From the NCBI GenBank assembly GCA_023429995.1, contig JAEZCE010000056.1, positions 1 through 5,301 on the forward strand: a stretch of 5,301 nt of DNA. The letters run 5' to 3'. Numbering within the stretch: the stretch's first letter is position 1; each line of letters begins with the position of its first letter. A program made the translations under genes and the position numbers. This document shows, one piece after another, positions 1-5,055 of the stretch. The notes beneath the pieces were generated by a model that worked only from the letters and a program-made list of their open reading frames with translations, did not search any database and was not told where the DNA came from. The DNA is from Bacillota bacterium. GTDB lineage: Bacteria > Bacillota > UBA4882 > UBA8346.

Positions 1-125
1 CGAACAACTCTCGATTAATCGGGATGCTTTGGCAAAATGGGAAACGGATCGGGCTTTCCCGGATCTTGACATGATTAAATCCATTGCCGAATTTTTCAAT
101 GTCACCACGGATCATTTATTGGGTA
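1..125 (+). repeat. Left copy of a 125-bp terminal direct repeat
   Basis: These bases are identical to 5177-5301, and the identity stops at base 125 only because the window ends there on the other side. Both copies lie in the same XRE reading frame (codon 23 to codon 65). Exact redundancy at both window ends is what a circular molecule, or a tandem duplication, leaves at the ends of an assembled contig. The true period would be 5176 bp. A terminal repeat that functions biologically is less likely, because its borders match no palindrome, gene end or insertion-sequence feature. Confidence 0.95.
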
Positions 126-259
126 GAGATGATAATAGCTTTGAAAATCAAGTAGTAGCGATATTACGGGATAATCAGGGAGTTATGGGTAAAGAGGAAG
201 AAGCTTTTCTGCTCGCGATGATTACGAATTATATTGAGACAATTAAAAAGAAAAAATGA
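2..259 (+). CDS. XRE-family HTH repressor, 3' part (continues from 5109-5301)
   Basis: This is the C-terminal 85 residues of a small helix-turn-helix DNA-binding protein whose first 23 codons are at the other end of the window. Joined through the 125-bp overlap, the protein is 108 residues long. The part here begins inside helix 2 of the Cro/C1-type domain. It carries the recognition helix (NRDALAKWE, joined residues 29-37) and the typical Firmicutes ending of the domain, with DHLLGRDD at joined residues 60-67. The remaining 41 residues form a short, acidic-then-basic tail ending in IKKKK, probably a dimerisation helix; I recognise no ligand domain. An internal TTG at 29 would give a shorter frame but would cut the HTH and has no ribosome site, so it is not the start. 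The gene stands alone and is followed at once by a hairpin terminator. Its targets are unknown, and autoregulation is the likeliest role. Confidence 0.9.
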   Translation, partial: EQLSINRDALAKWETDRAFPDLDMIKSIAEFFNVTTDHLLGRDDNSFENQVVAILRDNQGVMGKEEEAFLLAMITNYIETIKKKK

Positions 260-291
260 CCTATACCTTTATAAGTCATTAATTTTTATTT
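255..291 (+). terminator. Intrinsic terminator of the XRE gene
   Basis: AATGAC-C-TATA pairs with TATA-A-GTCATT around a CCTT loop: ten base pairs with one C/A mismatch. It is followed by AATTTTTATTT. The stem starts inside the last codon and the stop codon (257-259). The A-rich stretch on the left (243-256) would supply a T-rich tail for minus-strand transcripts, so the hairpin could work in both directions and also stop leftward transcription from beyond the MFS gene. Confidence 0.82.
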
Positions 292-595
292 AATCCATTT
301 TATTAAGTTAAGAAAACTTATTATTTTAAATTCAGAGGAATCTTAATTGGTAGTGATTTATCAATCTTGAAGAGTCTAACATACAACAAGGTCAGTATCG
401 GCTATTTGGTGAAAAGAACAGACAAAAGAAATTATGTATTGGTGCCTAATATCACCAATTTTACTATGATTAGTTTCTGATTGCCTAAAACATTGTCTGA
501 ACCAAGATTCCACGGATTAACGGATTAGACGGATTTACTTGATTGCCGCTAGTTCTCTTGTTGCTTAAAATGTTACATATAAGCCTATATTTTAA
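292..595. other. Non-coding AT-rich stretch, no gene recognised
   Basis: No reading frame here has a ribosome site or recognisable protein similarity. A stop-free piece near 390-478 in one plus frame encodes a hydrophilic peptide with no family signature. The only visible structures are the triple CGGATT repeat at 513-535 and one copy of the GTGAAAA word discussed with the XRE gene. It may be eroded coding sequence, which fits the decayed genes elsewhere in the window. Confidence 0.5.
513..535 (+). repeat. Three CGGATT units at 8-9 bp spacing
   Basis: CGGATT occurs at 513-518, 521-526 and 530-535, separated by AA and AGA. Unit spacing is 8 then 9 bp, just under one helical turn. The function is unknown. 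It could be a remnant of an intergenic repeat family or a small cluster of protein sites. Nothing nearby is clearly expressed under its control. Confidence 0.5.
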
Positions 596-781
596 TTGGT
601 GAAAAGTCTGCACTTAACATGGATCTTGTATCTTCGAACATCCACGGCTGAAATCCCGCCAAATCCAGATTTAAACATGGGTAACGGGCCATTTTTGGAA
701 GAAGAATGTCATTATGTTGATGGGTATATTATCCAGTATTCCAGAGGATTCTGGTCAAAGACCGAAAAAACACTTAAATAG
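596..781 (+). CDS. Doubtful 61-codon reading frame
   Basis: The frame opens with TTG followed by GTG and has no clear Shine-Dalgarno site (upstream sequence is TATATTTTAATT). The second half (YVDGYIIQYSRGFWSKTEK, residues 40-58) has a protein-like composition, with alternating polar and aromatic residues. It could therefore be the tail of a former longer gene rather than chance. The first half looks random. I recognise no family. No neighbour on the same strand lies close, the XRE terminator is 300 bp upstream, and no promoter is evident. Treat it as a hypothetical or a gene remnant. Confidence 0.2.
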   Translation: MVKSLHLTWILYLRTSTAEIPPNPDLNMGNGPFLEEECHYVDGYIIQYSRGFWSKTEKTLK

Positions 782-812
782 ACTGATATAATTGAGATTG
801 CCTTGGTCATGC

Positions 813-868
813 TAGAAGTGAACATACCAAAGGGTTGACCTAAAGGTTTCGGTTGAACCCCGCTTCTA
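813..868. other. Imperfect two-stage stem-loop between the doubtful frame and the MFS gene
   Basis: TAGAAGTG (813-820) pairs with CGCTTCTA (861-868), eight pairs with one G-U. Inside it GGGTT (832-836) pairs with AACCC (856-860), and ACC (838-840) can pair with GGT (845-847). An unpaired A-rich side bulge (821-831) separates the stages. No T-run follows on either strand, so it is not a standard terminator. It lies about 95 bp beyond the MFS stop codon and could be a 3' UTR structure of that operon, or a structured remnant. Confidence 0.4.
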
Positions 869-963
869 ATAGTCTTGCTATTTCAGAGAACCGTCAAAGA
901 ATACTAGTGGTTCAAAGGCTCTTTAGTTACCATTATCTTTATGGAGCTTTTTATTAAATTCCC

Positions 964-2196
964 TTATATTACCTCATTCTGATTCTTGAGATTTCGCCGT
1001 GCTAAATAGACATAGAGCGGAACCGCCAACACTTGAACCGCTACCGAGATTATCACCAGCGATAAAAGAGAACCCTTCCCCTTGATCGATAAATCATACA
1101 GTACTCCCAACGCCCAGCTTCCCAAAAACCAGAAGATTCCATATCCGGCATTAAAAACACCGAAAGCTGAAGCTCGTTTATCTTTGGGCGTCATATCGGC
1201 CACCACCGAGCGCATGATCGATTCCTGCCAGCCCATCCCGATACCCCAGATGATGACTCCGGCAAAGGCCGCTTCAGTCCCCCCCAAAAATACCAATGGC
1301 GTAAATGTTGCCGAAATTAAGGCCGCGGCAATCAATGATTTAACTCCAATCCGGTCATATAAATAACCAAAGACCAGAGCAGAAATGGCATCCGATCCCA
1401 TGGCCACCGCGTATAATAACGGAATCAGTGCCTGCGAAAATAAATTCCGGTTTAAAAAGTGGTAGGCAATCAGGGGATAATCGGCAAATCCCAAACCAAT
1501 CAACCCGACCGCCGCCATATAAAGCCAGTATTCTTTAGTAAGCCCTTTGCTTTTTACTTCCAACCGCTTTACTTCCAAATTGGCCGGATTAGGATAGAGA
1601 AACCGCCCGATAATAATCAATGTCAAGGAGACCAGCGCCGGTAAAAGCAAAACACCGAATGCGAGGCGGTAATCATTCTGGCGGAAATAAAGCACTCCGG
1701 CCACCAGGACCGGGCCAAGTACGGCTCCAATCTGATCCATGGCTTCATGCAAACCATAAGTCCAACCACTGCCAACCTGAGTCCGGGCATAAGAAAGCAT
1801 GGCGTCGCGGGATGGATTCCGAATGGCTTTGCCAAAACGTTCCATTACTAATAACATTGCGGCAATCAACCAGTTTCCGCTTAGCGCTAATAAAGGCACA
1901 GCCAGCAGATTAATCGCATAGCCCGTAAATGTAAACAGCCAATATCGTTTGGTCTTATCCGCCAAATATCCGGTGATTATCCGGAACGCATATCCAATCA
2001 GTTCGCCAAACCCCGCGACAAAACCGACGGTCGCCGCGCCCGCCCCTAAAATTTTCAGATATGGGCCCATAATGCTTCGCGCCGCCTCATAGGTCATATC
2101 AGCGAACAAACTGACGCAACCGAAAAGGATCACGAACCAAATCGCCGATTTCTTGCCGAATTCTTTCATCTCCGGTTTGATATTAATTGCCATCAT
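964..2196 (-). CDS. MFS transporter, probable efflux permease
   Basis: This is a complete 410-residue inner-membrane permease of the major facilitator superfamily, with about twelve hydrophobic segments. The N-terminal half holds the signature loop between segments 2 and 3 (GYLADKTKR, residues 76-84). An acidic/aromatic stretch in the first segment (LFADMTYEAARSIMGPYL, 30-47) is typical of a widespread uncharacterised MFS subgroup in Firmicutes. The second half repeats the loop motif as GYLYDRIG. A basic, hydrophilic stretch near the middle (LEVKRLEVKSKGLTKEY) is the expected cytoplasmic loop between the six-helix halves. It is the last gene of the padR operon, 48 bp after padR. A small PadR repressor next to a permease usually means drug or toxic-compound efflux, but the substrate cannot be read from sequence. 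No frameshift or missing segment is seen, in contrast to its decayed surroundings. The start is probably the second ATG (2193), which is better spaced from GGAGG. Confidence 0.93.
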   Translation of the reverse strand: MMAINIKPEMKEFGKKSAIWFVILFGCVSLFADMTYEAARSIMGPYLKILGAGAATVGFVAGFGELIGYAFRIITGYLADKTKRYWLFTFTGYAINLLAVPLLALSGNWLIAAMLLVMERFGKAIRNPSRDAMLSYARTQVGSGWTYGLHEAMDQIGAVLGPVLVAGVLYFRQNDYRLAFGVLLLPALVSLTLIIIGRFLYPNPANLEVKRLEVKSKGLTKEYWLYMAAVGLIGLGFADYPLIAYHFLNRNLFSQALIPLLYAVAMGSDAISALVFGYLYDRIGVKSLIAAALISATFTPLVFLGGTEAAFAGVIIWGIGMGWQESIMRSVVADMTPKDKRASAFGVFNAGYGIFWFLGSWALGVLYDLSIKGKGSLLSLVIISVAVQVLAVPLYVYLARRNLKNQNEVI

Positions 2197-2204
2197 TATC
2201 CTCC
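2191..2204 (-). promoter_or_regulatory. Ribosome-binding site and double ATG of the MFS gene
   Basis: GGAGG (2204-2200) lies 3 nt before the ATG at 2196 and 6 nt before the adjacent in-frame ATG at 2193. The longer spacing is nearer the usual optimum, so translation most likely begins at 2193 and the protein is 409 residues. Confidence 0.7.
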
Positions 2205-2244
2205 ATGTAGGTAATTAAGGTGAACAGGTAGGCATACAAATTCT

Positions 2245-2547
2245 TCATTCCTCCCCCAGCACTTCTGCCACCAATTCCCTGATCTTTGGCTTTACTTCAT
2301 TCAGTATCTTCAGGCCTTTTGCGGTGATACGATAATATTTGCGGACTTTACCGCCAACAATTCGTTCCACTTTTAAAAGATAACCTTCAACTTCCAGGTT
2401 GTGCAAAGTGGGATAAAGGGTGCCGGGACTGAGGTCATATCCATGCCGCCGTAATTCCTCCAGAATGGCGGTTCCGTATATTTCTTCCTCACTGGCGTGA
2501 TGCAAGATATGGATTTTGATAAACCCCAACAGGAAACTCCGGAGCAT
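2245..2547 (-). CDS. PadR-family transcriptional regulator
   Basis: This is a complete 100-residue regulator of the small PadR type. The winged helix spans residues 10-80. The family hallmark SPGTLYPTLHNLEVEGYL (residues 40-57) is the recognition helix and its continuation. It is followed by the wing (VERIVGGKVRKYYRIT, 59-74) and a short C-terminal dimerisation helix (KPKIRELVAEVLGEE). Known PadR proteins are dimeric repressors that sense phenolics, drugs or envelope stress and usually control the permease beside them. The MFS gene 48 bp downstream is the obvious target. The start is well supported: AGGTGA (2558-2553) sits 5 nt before the ATG, and the stop of the preceding short gene is 14 bp away, so the genes are co-transcribed. 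A perfect palindrome covers the start codon, and a tandem repeat with the same core lies upstream of the operon. Both fit autoregulation. The ligand is unknown. Confidence 0.96.
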   Translation of the reverse strand: MLRSFLLGFIKIHILHHASEEEIYGTAILEELRRHGYDLSPGTLYPTLHNLEVEGYLLKVERIVGGKVRKYYRITAKGLKILNEVKPKIRELVAEVLGEE

Positions 2548-2554
2548 GATATCA
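2547..2554. promoter_or_regulatory. TGATATCA palindrome over the padR start codon
   Basis: This perfect 8-bp palindrome overlaps the padR ATG and abuts its ribosome site. Its GATATC core is the same as in the two upstream repeats at 2800-2824, and I count only these three GATATC hexamers in the window. It may be an extra PadR site, though an 8-bp palindrome alone is weak evidence. Confidence 0.35.
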
Positions 2555-2561
2555 CCTGGAT

Positions 2562-2771
2562 TTATTGGTTTATTGCCACATAAGTCTTAGCTACTATTTT
2601 TTGTCCTTCCGGACCCATTATCATATAAACCTGACTTAATTCTTCAACCAATGGCTGAGCCGAAGTCGAACCAACAATGGTAATTATTCCACTATTATTT
2701 TCTGAAAAACACAATGATATGCCAAAAATCCAAAAGATAAGCAATGTCAAAATTAATTGTTTGACTTTCAT
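2562..2771 (-). pseudogene. Collapsed PstS-like phosphate-binding protein (both ends joined, middle missing)
   Basis: The 69-codon frame reads like the two ends of a phosphate ABC-transporter substrate-binding protein. Residues 1-23 form a signal peptide: lysines at 2 and 4, then a hydrophobic core. Residues 29-45 (IITIVGSTSAQPLVEEL) match the mature N-terminus, including the GSTS phosphate loop. Directly after YM at 49-50, residues 53-62 (GPEGQKIVAK) and YVAIN match the extreme C-terminus of the family. Complete family members have roughly 270-300 residues, so more than 200 are missing, and the deletion kept the reading frame. Translation still looks possible, with AGAGG (2784-2780) 8 nt before the ATG. 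It is the first gene of the padR-MFS operon, 14 bp before padR. It cannot bind phosphate as PstS does. It may simply be a dead gene whose leader is still used, or a small exported peptide. The lipobox is poor, because residue 20 before Cys21 is Leu. Confidence 0.7.
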
Positions 2772-2799
2772 TCCATTAGCCTCTTCAATTCTTAAAAAT

Positions 2800-2824
2800 A
2801 TATTGATATCGTATATTGATATCG
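2800..2824. promoter_or_regulatory. Tandem 12-bp repeat, candidate PadR operator of the operon
   Basis: ATATTGATATCG occurs twice, at 2800-2811 and 2813-2824, one base apart. Between the copies, ATATC and GATAT form an inverted pair separated by 7 bases (2807-2823), the sort of AT-rich dyad small PadR dimers bind. On the minus strand a TACAAT hexamer (2842-2837) is a fair -10 box with no good -35. It would place the transcript start just before the repeat, so a bound repressor would block initiation. The first start codon of the operon follows 29 bp downstream. PadR as the ligand is inferred from position and from the shared GATATC core at the padR start. Confidence 0.5.
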
Positions 2825-2906
2825 AATTTTGATTTTATTGTATATGGATGTTATTAATTCTAATTTATTTAAGAGCTAAATTTAAGTTAAAGATTTATAT
2901 TCAATA

Positions 2907-3220
2907 TTAATCGATAAAATCTTTTAATTGTTTTCTCCGACTAGGGTGTCTATGTTTCCGGAGAGCTTTGACTTCAATCTAACGTTTCTTTCCCGGCTTA
3001 CGCCAAAGTAATTCCCGTCTTCTTCCAAAGTACGGACCCGCCCATCTTCTAGCCCAAATTGAAAGCCCTAAGACTTTCTACTCCAGCTCGGTCATGGTTT
3101 TTAGACTTCGCCAAGTTTTTCTTTGAGTAATTCAAACGAAGGGGCTTCTACTGAAGCTTGCACATCCTGATCTTCTACAAAATCTCCCAACTTACTATCG
3201 TCCTCCTCATCAATAGGTGT
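2907..3220 (-). pseudogene. rpoD: Decayed C-terminal part of a primary sigma factor (RpoD type)
   Basis: Read in three frames, this stretch gives the end of a sigma-70 factor. It starts with TPIDEEDDSKLGDFVEDQD and SFELLKEKLGEV, matching the end of region 3 and the linker of RpoD. Then come LKTMTE, KVL and FGLEDGRVRTLEE (start of region 4.2). GNYFGVSRER follows (its helix-turn-helix), then IEVKALRK, RHPSRRKQLKDFID and a stop in the right place. An intact sequence would need one base restored after GTC near 3094 (a stop follows at once), one base removed near 3065, and one base restored near 2979. In addition, a CAG has become TAG in EREQK. The piece has no start codon and lacks the regions that bind core polymerase and the -10 box. 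It cannot be the cell's working sigma factor, so an intact copy must exist elsewhere. It directly abuts an unrelated broken frame upstream, which suggests a recombination join near 3222. Confidence 0.88.
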
Positions 3221-3223
3221 CTT

Positions 3224-3527
3224 TTAGGCGGTTTCGGATTCTTTAAAATACTGCTGTTGAAAGGATAATACTACATTTACAAGCCCAATCATCACCGGTA
3301 CTTCCACCGTTTCAATCTCATAAAACACCGGTCTTCCGCATCCAAATCCCGCTCATTACCAAACCATCATTAACTAAGTTATCGATAGCCCAGATCATGG
3401 TGCTTTTATTGATCCCTAAAACGCATGTTTTCGCTCCGGCAGCCTTTAAAAGCTCGGCTTTTTTTCCGAAGACAAAGCTACTGCTACTCCAGTGGTTCGA
3501 ATGGTTAATGCAGTCAAAGGGGCGATT
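3224..3527 (-). pseudogene. Unidentified decayed reading frame
   Basis: Two minus-strand frames together look like former coding sequence. From 3527 to 3318 there are 69 open codons without a start. They include KKAELLKAAGAKTCVLGINK followed by STMIWAIDNLVNDGLVMSG, which has the pattern of a helix-turn-helix with GINKS at the turn, resembling a winged-helix regulator. After a frameshift near 3345 a second frame runs to a stop at 3226-3224. It encodes GRPVFYEIETVEVPVMIGLV and NVVLSFQQQYFKESE. A third frame at 3500-3545 (IAPLTALTIRTTGVAVAL) may be the end of the neighbouring phospholipase instead. I do not recognise the family; a DNA-binding role is only a guess from the one motif. Confidence 0.45.
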
Positions 3528-3537
3528 TTAACAAGTC

Positions 3538-4121
3538 CTATTTTGCCAAAAATAGGGGCAATTCCCCACAGTAGAACCGCGGATTAGCGTCCCGGAATGG
3601 CTTCAGGGCATATTCATGATGGGTATCTATCGAACATTGACGTGGGTTATGTCCGGCAAACATTTTTCCCAGGGCATGGTGGGGCACACATAAGTCTTGC
3701 ACCAAATGTGCCGCCGCTCCAAGAAAGAAAACGGCTTTACGCAGATTGCCCCGGCGCATGGTTTTCATCGCCTGGCTCAGATGTTGTTCAAACTCTTCCG
3801 TAGCGCTTGGGAAATGCCAAAGGCCTTTTACGGAGGCTGGTTTAAAAAAGTGACTGATGTTTTTCCAACCTTGATCGGCCCAGTACACGCCCCTATTTAG
3901 TTCTTTTGCGTACTGCAGAAAAAATGTTGCACAACGGGTAAATCCGTCGTGTTGTAAAATTTTTAGCGCTTGAATATTACTAAATTCATGAGTCGCTCCC
4001 GGCTGATCGATTAATTTTTGTAACGGACCGGTTGTGGTTAAAAAAAATCTAGCCATACCCAACATGGACTTATTGATAAATTAAAGAAGTTGATAGCCTT
4101 AGGGCCAAAAGCATAATTCAT
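3538..4121 (-). pseudogene. Zinc-dependent phospholipase C family protein, frameshifted
   Basis: The longest frame (4065-3538, 175 codons) carries the hallmark of the alpha-toxin/B. cereus PLC family: GAAAHLVQDLCVPHHA (residues 116-131 of that frame). H120, D124 and H130 have the 4- and 6-residue spacing of three zinc ligands in family members. H26, D64 (YWADQGWKN) and H72 are plausible further ligands. After GH (138-139) the family usually continues HxxxE. Here the residue four after the His is Gln, so the last zinc ligand seems lost. The true start is upstream at 4121. AGGAG (4134-4130) precedes an ATG by 8 nt, and 18 codons (MNYAFGPKAINFFNLSIS) run up to a one-base deletion at 4066-4067, after which the long frame continues naturally as SP-MLGMARFF. 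The 3' end also appears shortened. Working enzymes hydrolyse phosphatidylcholine or other phospholipids outside the cell; this copy is unlikely to. No signal peptide is evident. Confidence 0.82.
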
Positions 4122-4140
4122 TATACAAACTCCTGTATAA
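4121..4140 (-). promoter_or_regulatory. Inverted repeat around the phospholipase ribosome site
   Basis: TTATACA (4121-4127) and TGTATAA (4134-4140) form a perfect 7-bp inverted repeat around a 6-base centre. On the minus strand the centre is GGAGTT, so the Shine-Dalgarno sequence would lie mostly in the loop of an RNA hairpin ending at the start codon. The same dyad could instead be a repressor operator in the divergent interval between the phospholipase and the membrane-protein gene. Confidence 0.45.
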
Positions 4141-4176
4141 ATTAGATTTTTTTAGTAAAAATAATAATCAAGATTG

Positions 4177-4191
4177 AGGTGATGACTTATC
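4177..4191 (+). promoter_or_regulatory. Ribosome-binding site without a standard start codon
   Basis: AGGTGA (4177-4182), the same word that precedes padR, is followed 6 nt later by ATC (4189-4191) in frame with the membrane protein, and then by ATT (4192). A single change of ATC to ATG would give a normally spaced start. The ATG at 4182 is too close to the purine run and opens only six codons in another frame. Confidence 0.5.
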
Positions 4192-4263
4192 ATTCCAATT
4201 AATGCCATACCCTTCATATATACGAGTATTTTCGCAATAATTCTTGTAACTATTGTACCCAGA

Positions 4264-4647
4264 ATGGAAATACGCCGATTATTTATTTACGGGCTTATTT
4301 TTGGCGGTTTATTTGATTCGTTTTTGGTTTGTATTATTGGAAACCTTACCGGAAGATTCGGATATATCAACTACGAGCCATTTGGTCTATTGGGTATTCA
4401 TATTATGGCGCCGATCTCATGGACAATATTCTTTATCATCTATTTTTTTCTCTTACCTGAAAAAAAAGTATATATTTACCTTTATGTATTTATGGGGATT
4501 TTTTACAGTGTACTTTTTGGCCATATGATTTCCGGACTGGGTATTTTAAAACTCACCCGCCCAATTGACTCAATTATCACCTTTCTGTTATGGTTCCCAA
4601 TAGCTACTTGGGGCTATTTTCGATTAACCAATAATACCTACAAATAA
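4264..4647 (+). CDS. Small polytopic membrane protein, start codon apparently lost
   Basis: The frame from the first available ATG gives 127 residues with about four membrane segments: roughly residues 5-28, 43-64, 68-92 and 104-120. Short charged loops separate them (PEKK at 65-68; TRPID at 97-101). The frame stays open further 5', back to a stop at 4183-4185. The upstream 26 codons add another hydrophobic segment (AIPFIYTSIFAIILVTIVP) that leads smoothly into RMEIRR. Together with the well-placed AGGTGA, this says the ancestral protein began near 4189, with about 152 residues and five membrane segments. The ATG at 4264 has no ribosome site. The protein resembles uncharacterised small Firmicutes membrane proteins; I cannot name a family or a function with confidence. 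It is divergent from the broken phospholipase and convergent with the epimerase remnant. It may be untranslated, or use a rare ATC/ATT start. Confidence 0.65.
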   Translation: MEIRRLFIYGLIFGGLFDSFLVCIIGNLTGRFGYINYEPFGLLGIHIMAPISWTIFFIIYFFLLPEKKVYIYLYVFMGIFYSVLFGHMISGLGILKLTRPIDSIITFLLWFPIATWGYFRLTNNTYK

Positions 4648-4661
4648 ATTACATATATTTC

Positions 4662-4688
4662 AAAAAACCGACAAGCCGTCTATGCCGG
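4662..4688 (-). terminator. Intrinsic terminator after the epimerase remnant
   Basis: On the minus strand CCGGCA (4688-4683) pairs with TGTCGG (4673-4668), six pairs with one G-U, around a 9-base loop. Six T's follow (4667-4662). It lies about 50 bp past the epimerase stop and faces the end of the membrane-protein gene, separating the two convergent units. Confidence 0.65.
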
Positions 4689-4735
4689 ATTATCTGGTTG
4701 GCTCACCAAAAAATCCCTAATCCCAGACTTATCAC

Positions 4736-5055
4736 TTACAAATCTCTTAAAGCTTCAACGGTCCCTCTTACCGGTACTCCATTTGGTTGGGAAAATTCCA
4801 CTTAATTTCCAATCAATATCATGATTAGAGTCAAACGGATTACTCCTCACCAGTCCATCAACTCAGCCAGCTTTTGTGCCCATTCCAATTCTGTGAGAGG
4901 ATGTTCTTCTGAAAGATTATAAATTTCGCCGGAAATTTCCGAATGTTCCGCCACAAGTGCAATGCCTTGCGCTGCATTTTCCACATATCATTTACTGCCA
5001 AATCCGGATTGTCAAGTACCCATTGAATTCTTGTGCTGAAAATTGTTTTTCACAA
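4736..5055 (-). pseudogene. Decayed C-terminal part of an NAD-dependent epimerase/dehydratase
   Basis: Three frames together give the end of an extended short-chain dehydrogenase of the nucleotide-sugar epimerase type. They read TRIQWVLDNPDLAVND (about 5022-4975) and then, after a shift, ENAAQGIALVAEHSEISGEI continuing as YNLSEEHPLTELEWAQKLAEL to a TGA at 4849-4847. The second block matches the family pattern of a helix with an Ala-rich face (NAAQGIALVAEH), then G-E-IYN-L and an LTELEWA helix. Past the TGA, degraded sequence leads to VPVRGTVEALRDL and a stop at 4738-4736, which resembles the usual final helix. The NAD-binding Rossmann half with GxxGxxG and the catalytic YxxxK are absent, so the protein is non-functional. 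The remnant ends just before the XRE leader and keeps its own terminator. Confidence 0.72.

Noticed and set aside
406..606. TTGGTGAAAAG at 406-416 and 596-606 as target-site duplications of an inserted element
   Set aside because: An 11-bp repeat is expected by chance in a window this size, and the interval has no terminal inverted repeats or transposase.
813..868. Possible tRNA, because the outer stem and GGTTGAACCCC look like an acceptor and T-arm
   Set aside because: It is only 56 nt, with no room for D and anticodon arms and no anticodon loop.
882..957. GAACC/GGTTC and GGCTC/GAGC pairs as a terminator of the MFS operon
   Set aside because: The stems are short with long loops and no T-run on the minus strand. 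The T-rich side would serve plus-strand transcription, where no gene ends.
1082..1913. Plus-strand frames opposite the MFS gene (1082-1366, 1459-1644, 1620-1913) and a minus frame at 1623-1835
   Set aside because: They are antisense or out-of-frame shadows of a complete, well-supported transporter, with no ribosome sites and low-complexity translations.
3597..3900. Plus-strand frames 3597-3803 and 3697-3900
   Set aside because: They lie opposite the phospholipase remnant, whose zinc-motif frame explains the open reading.
4182..4202. ATG at 4182 as the start of the membrane protein or of a leader peptide
   Set aside because: It opens only six codons, is out of frame and overlaps the Shine-Dalgarno word.
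4253..4528. Plus-strand frame 4253-4528 starting at TTG
   Set aside because: It overlaps the membrane-protein gene in another frame. The hydrophobic pattern and the upstream ribosome site belong to the 4264-4647 frame.
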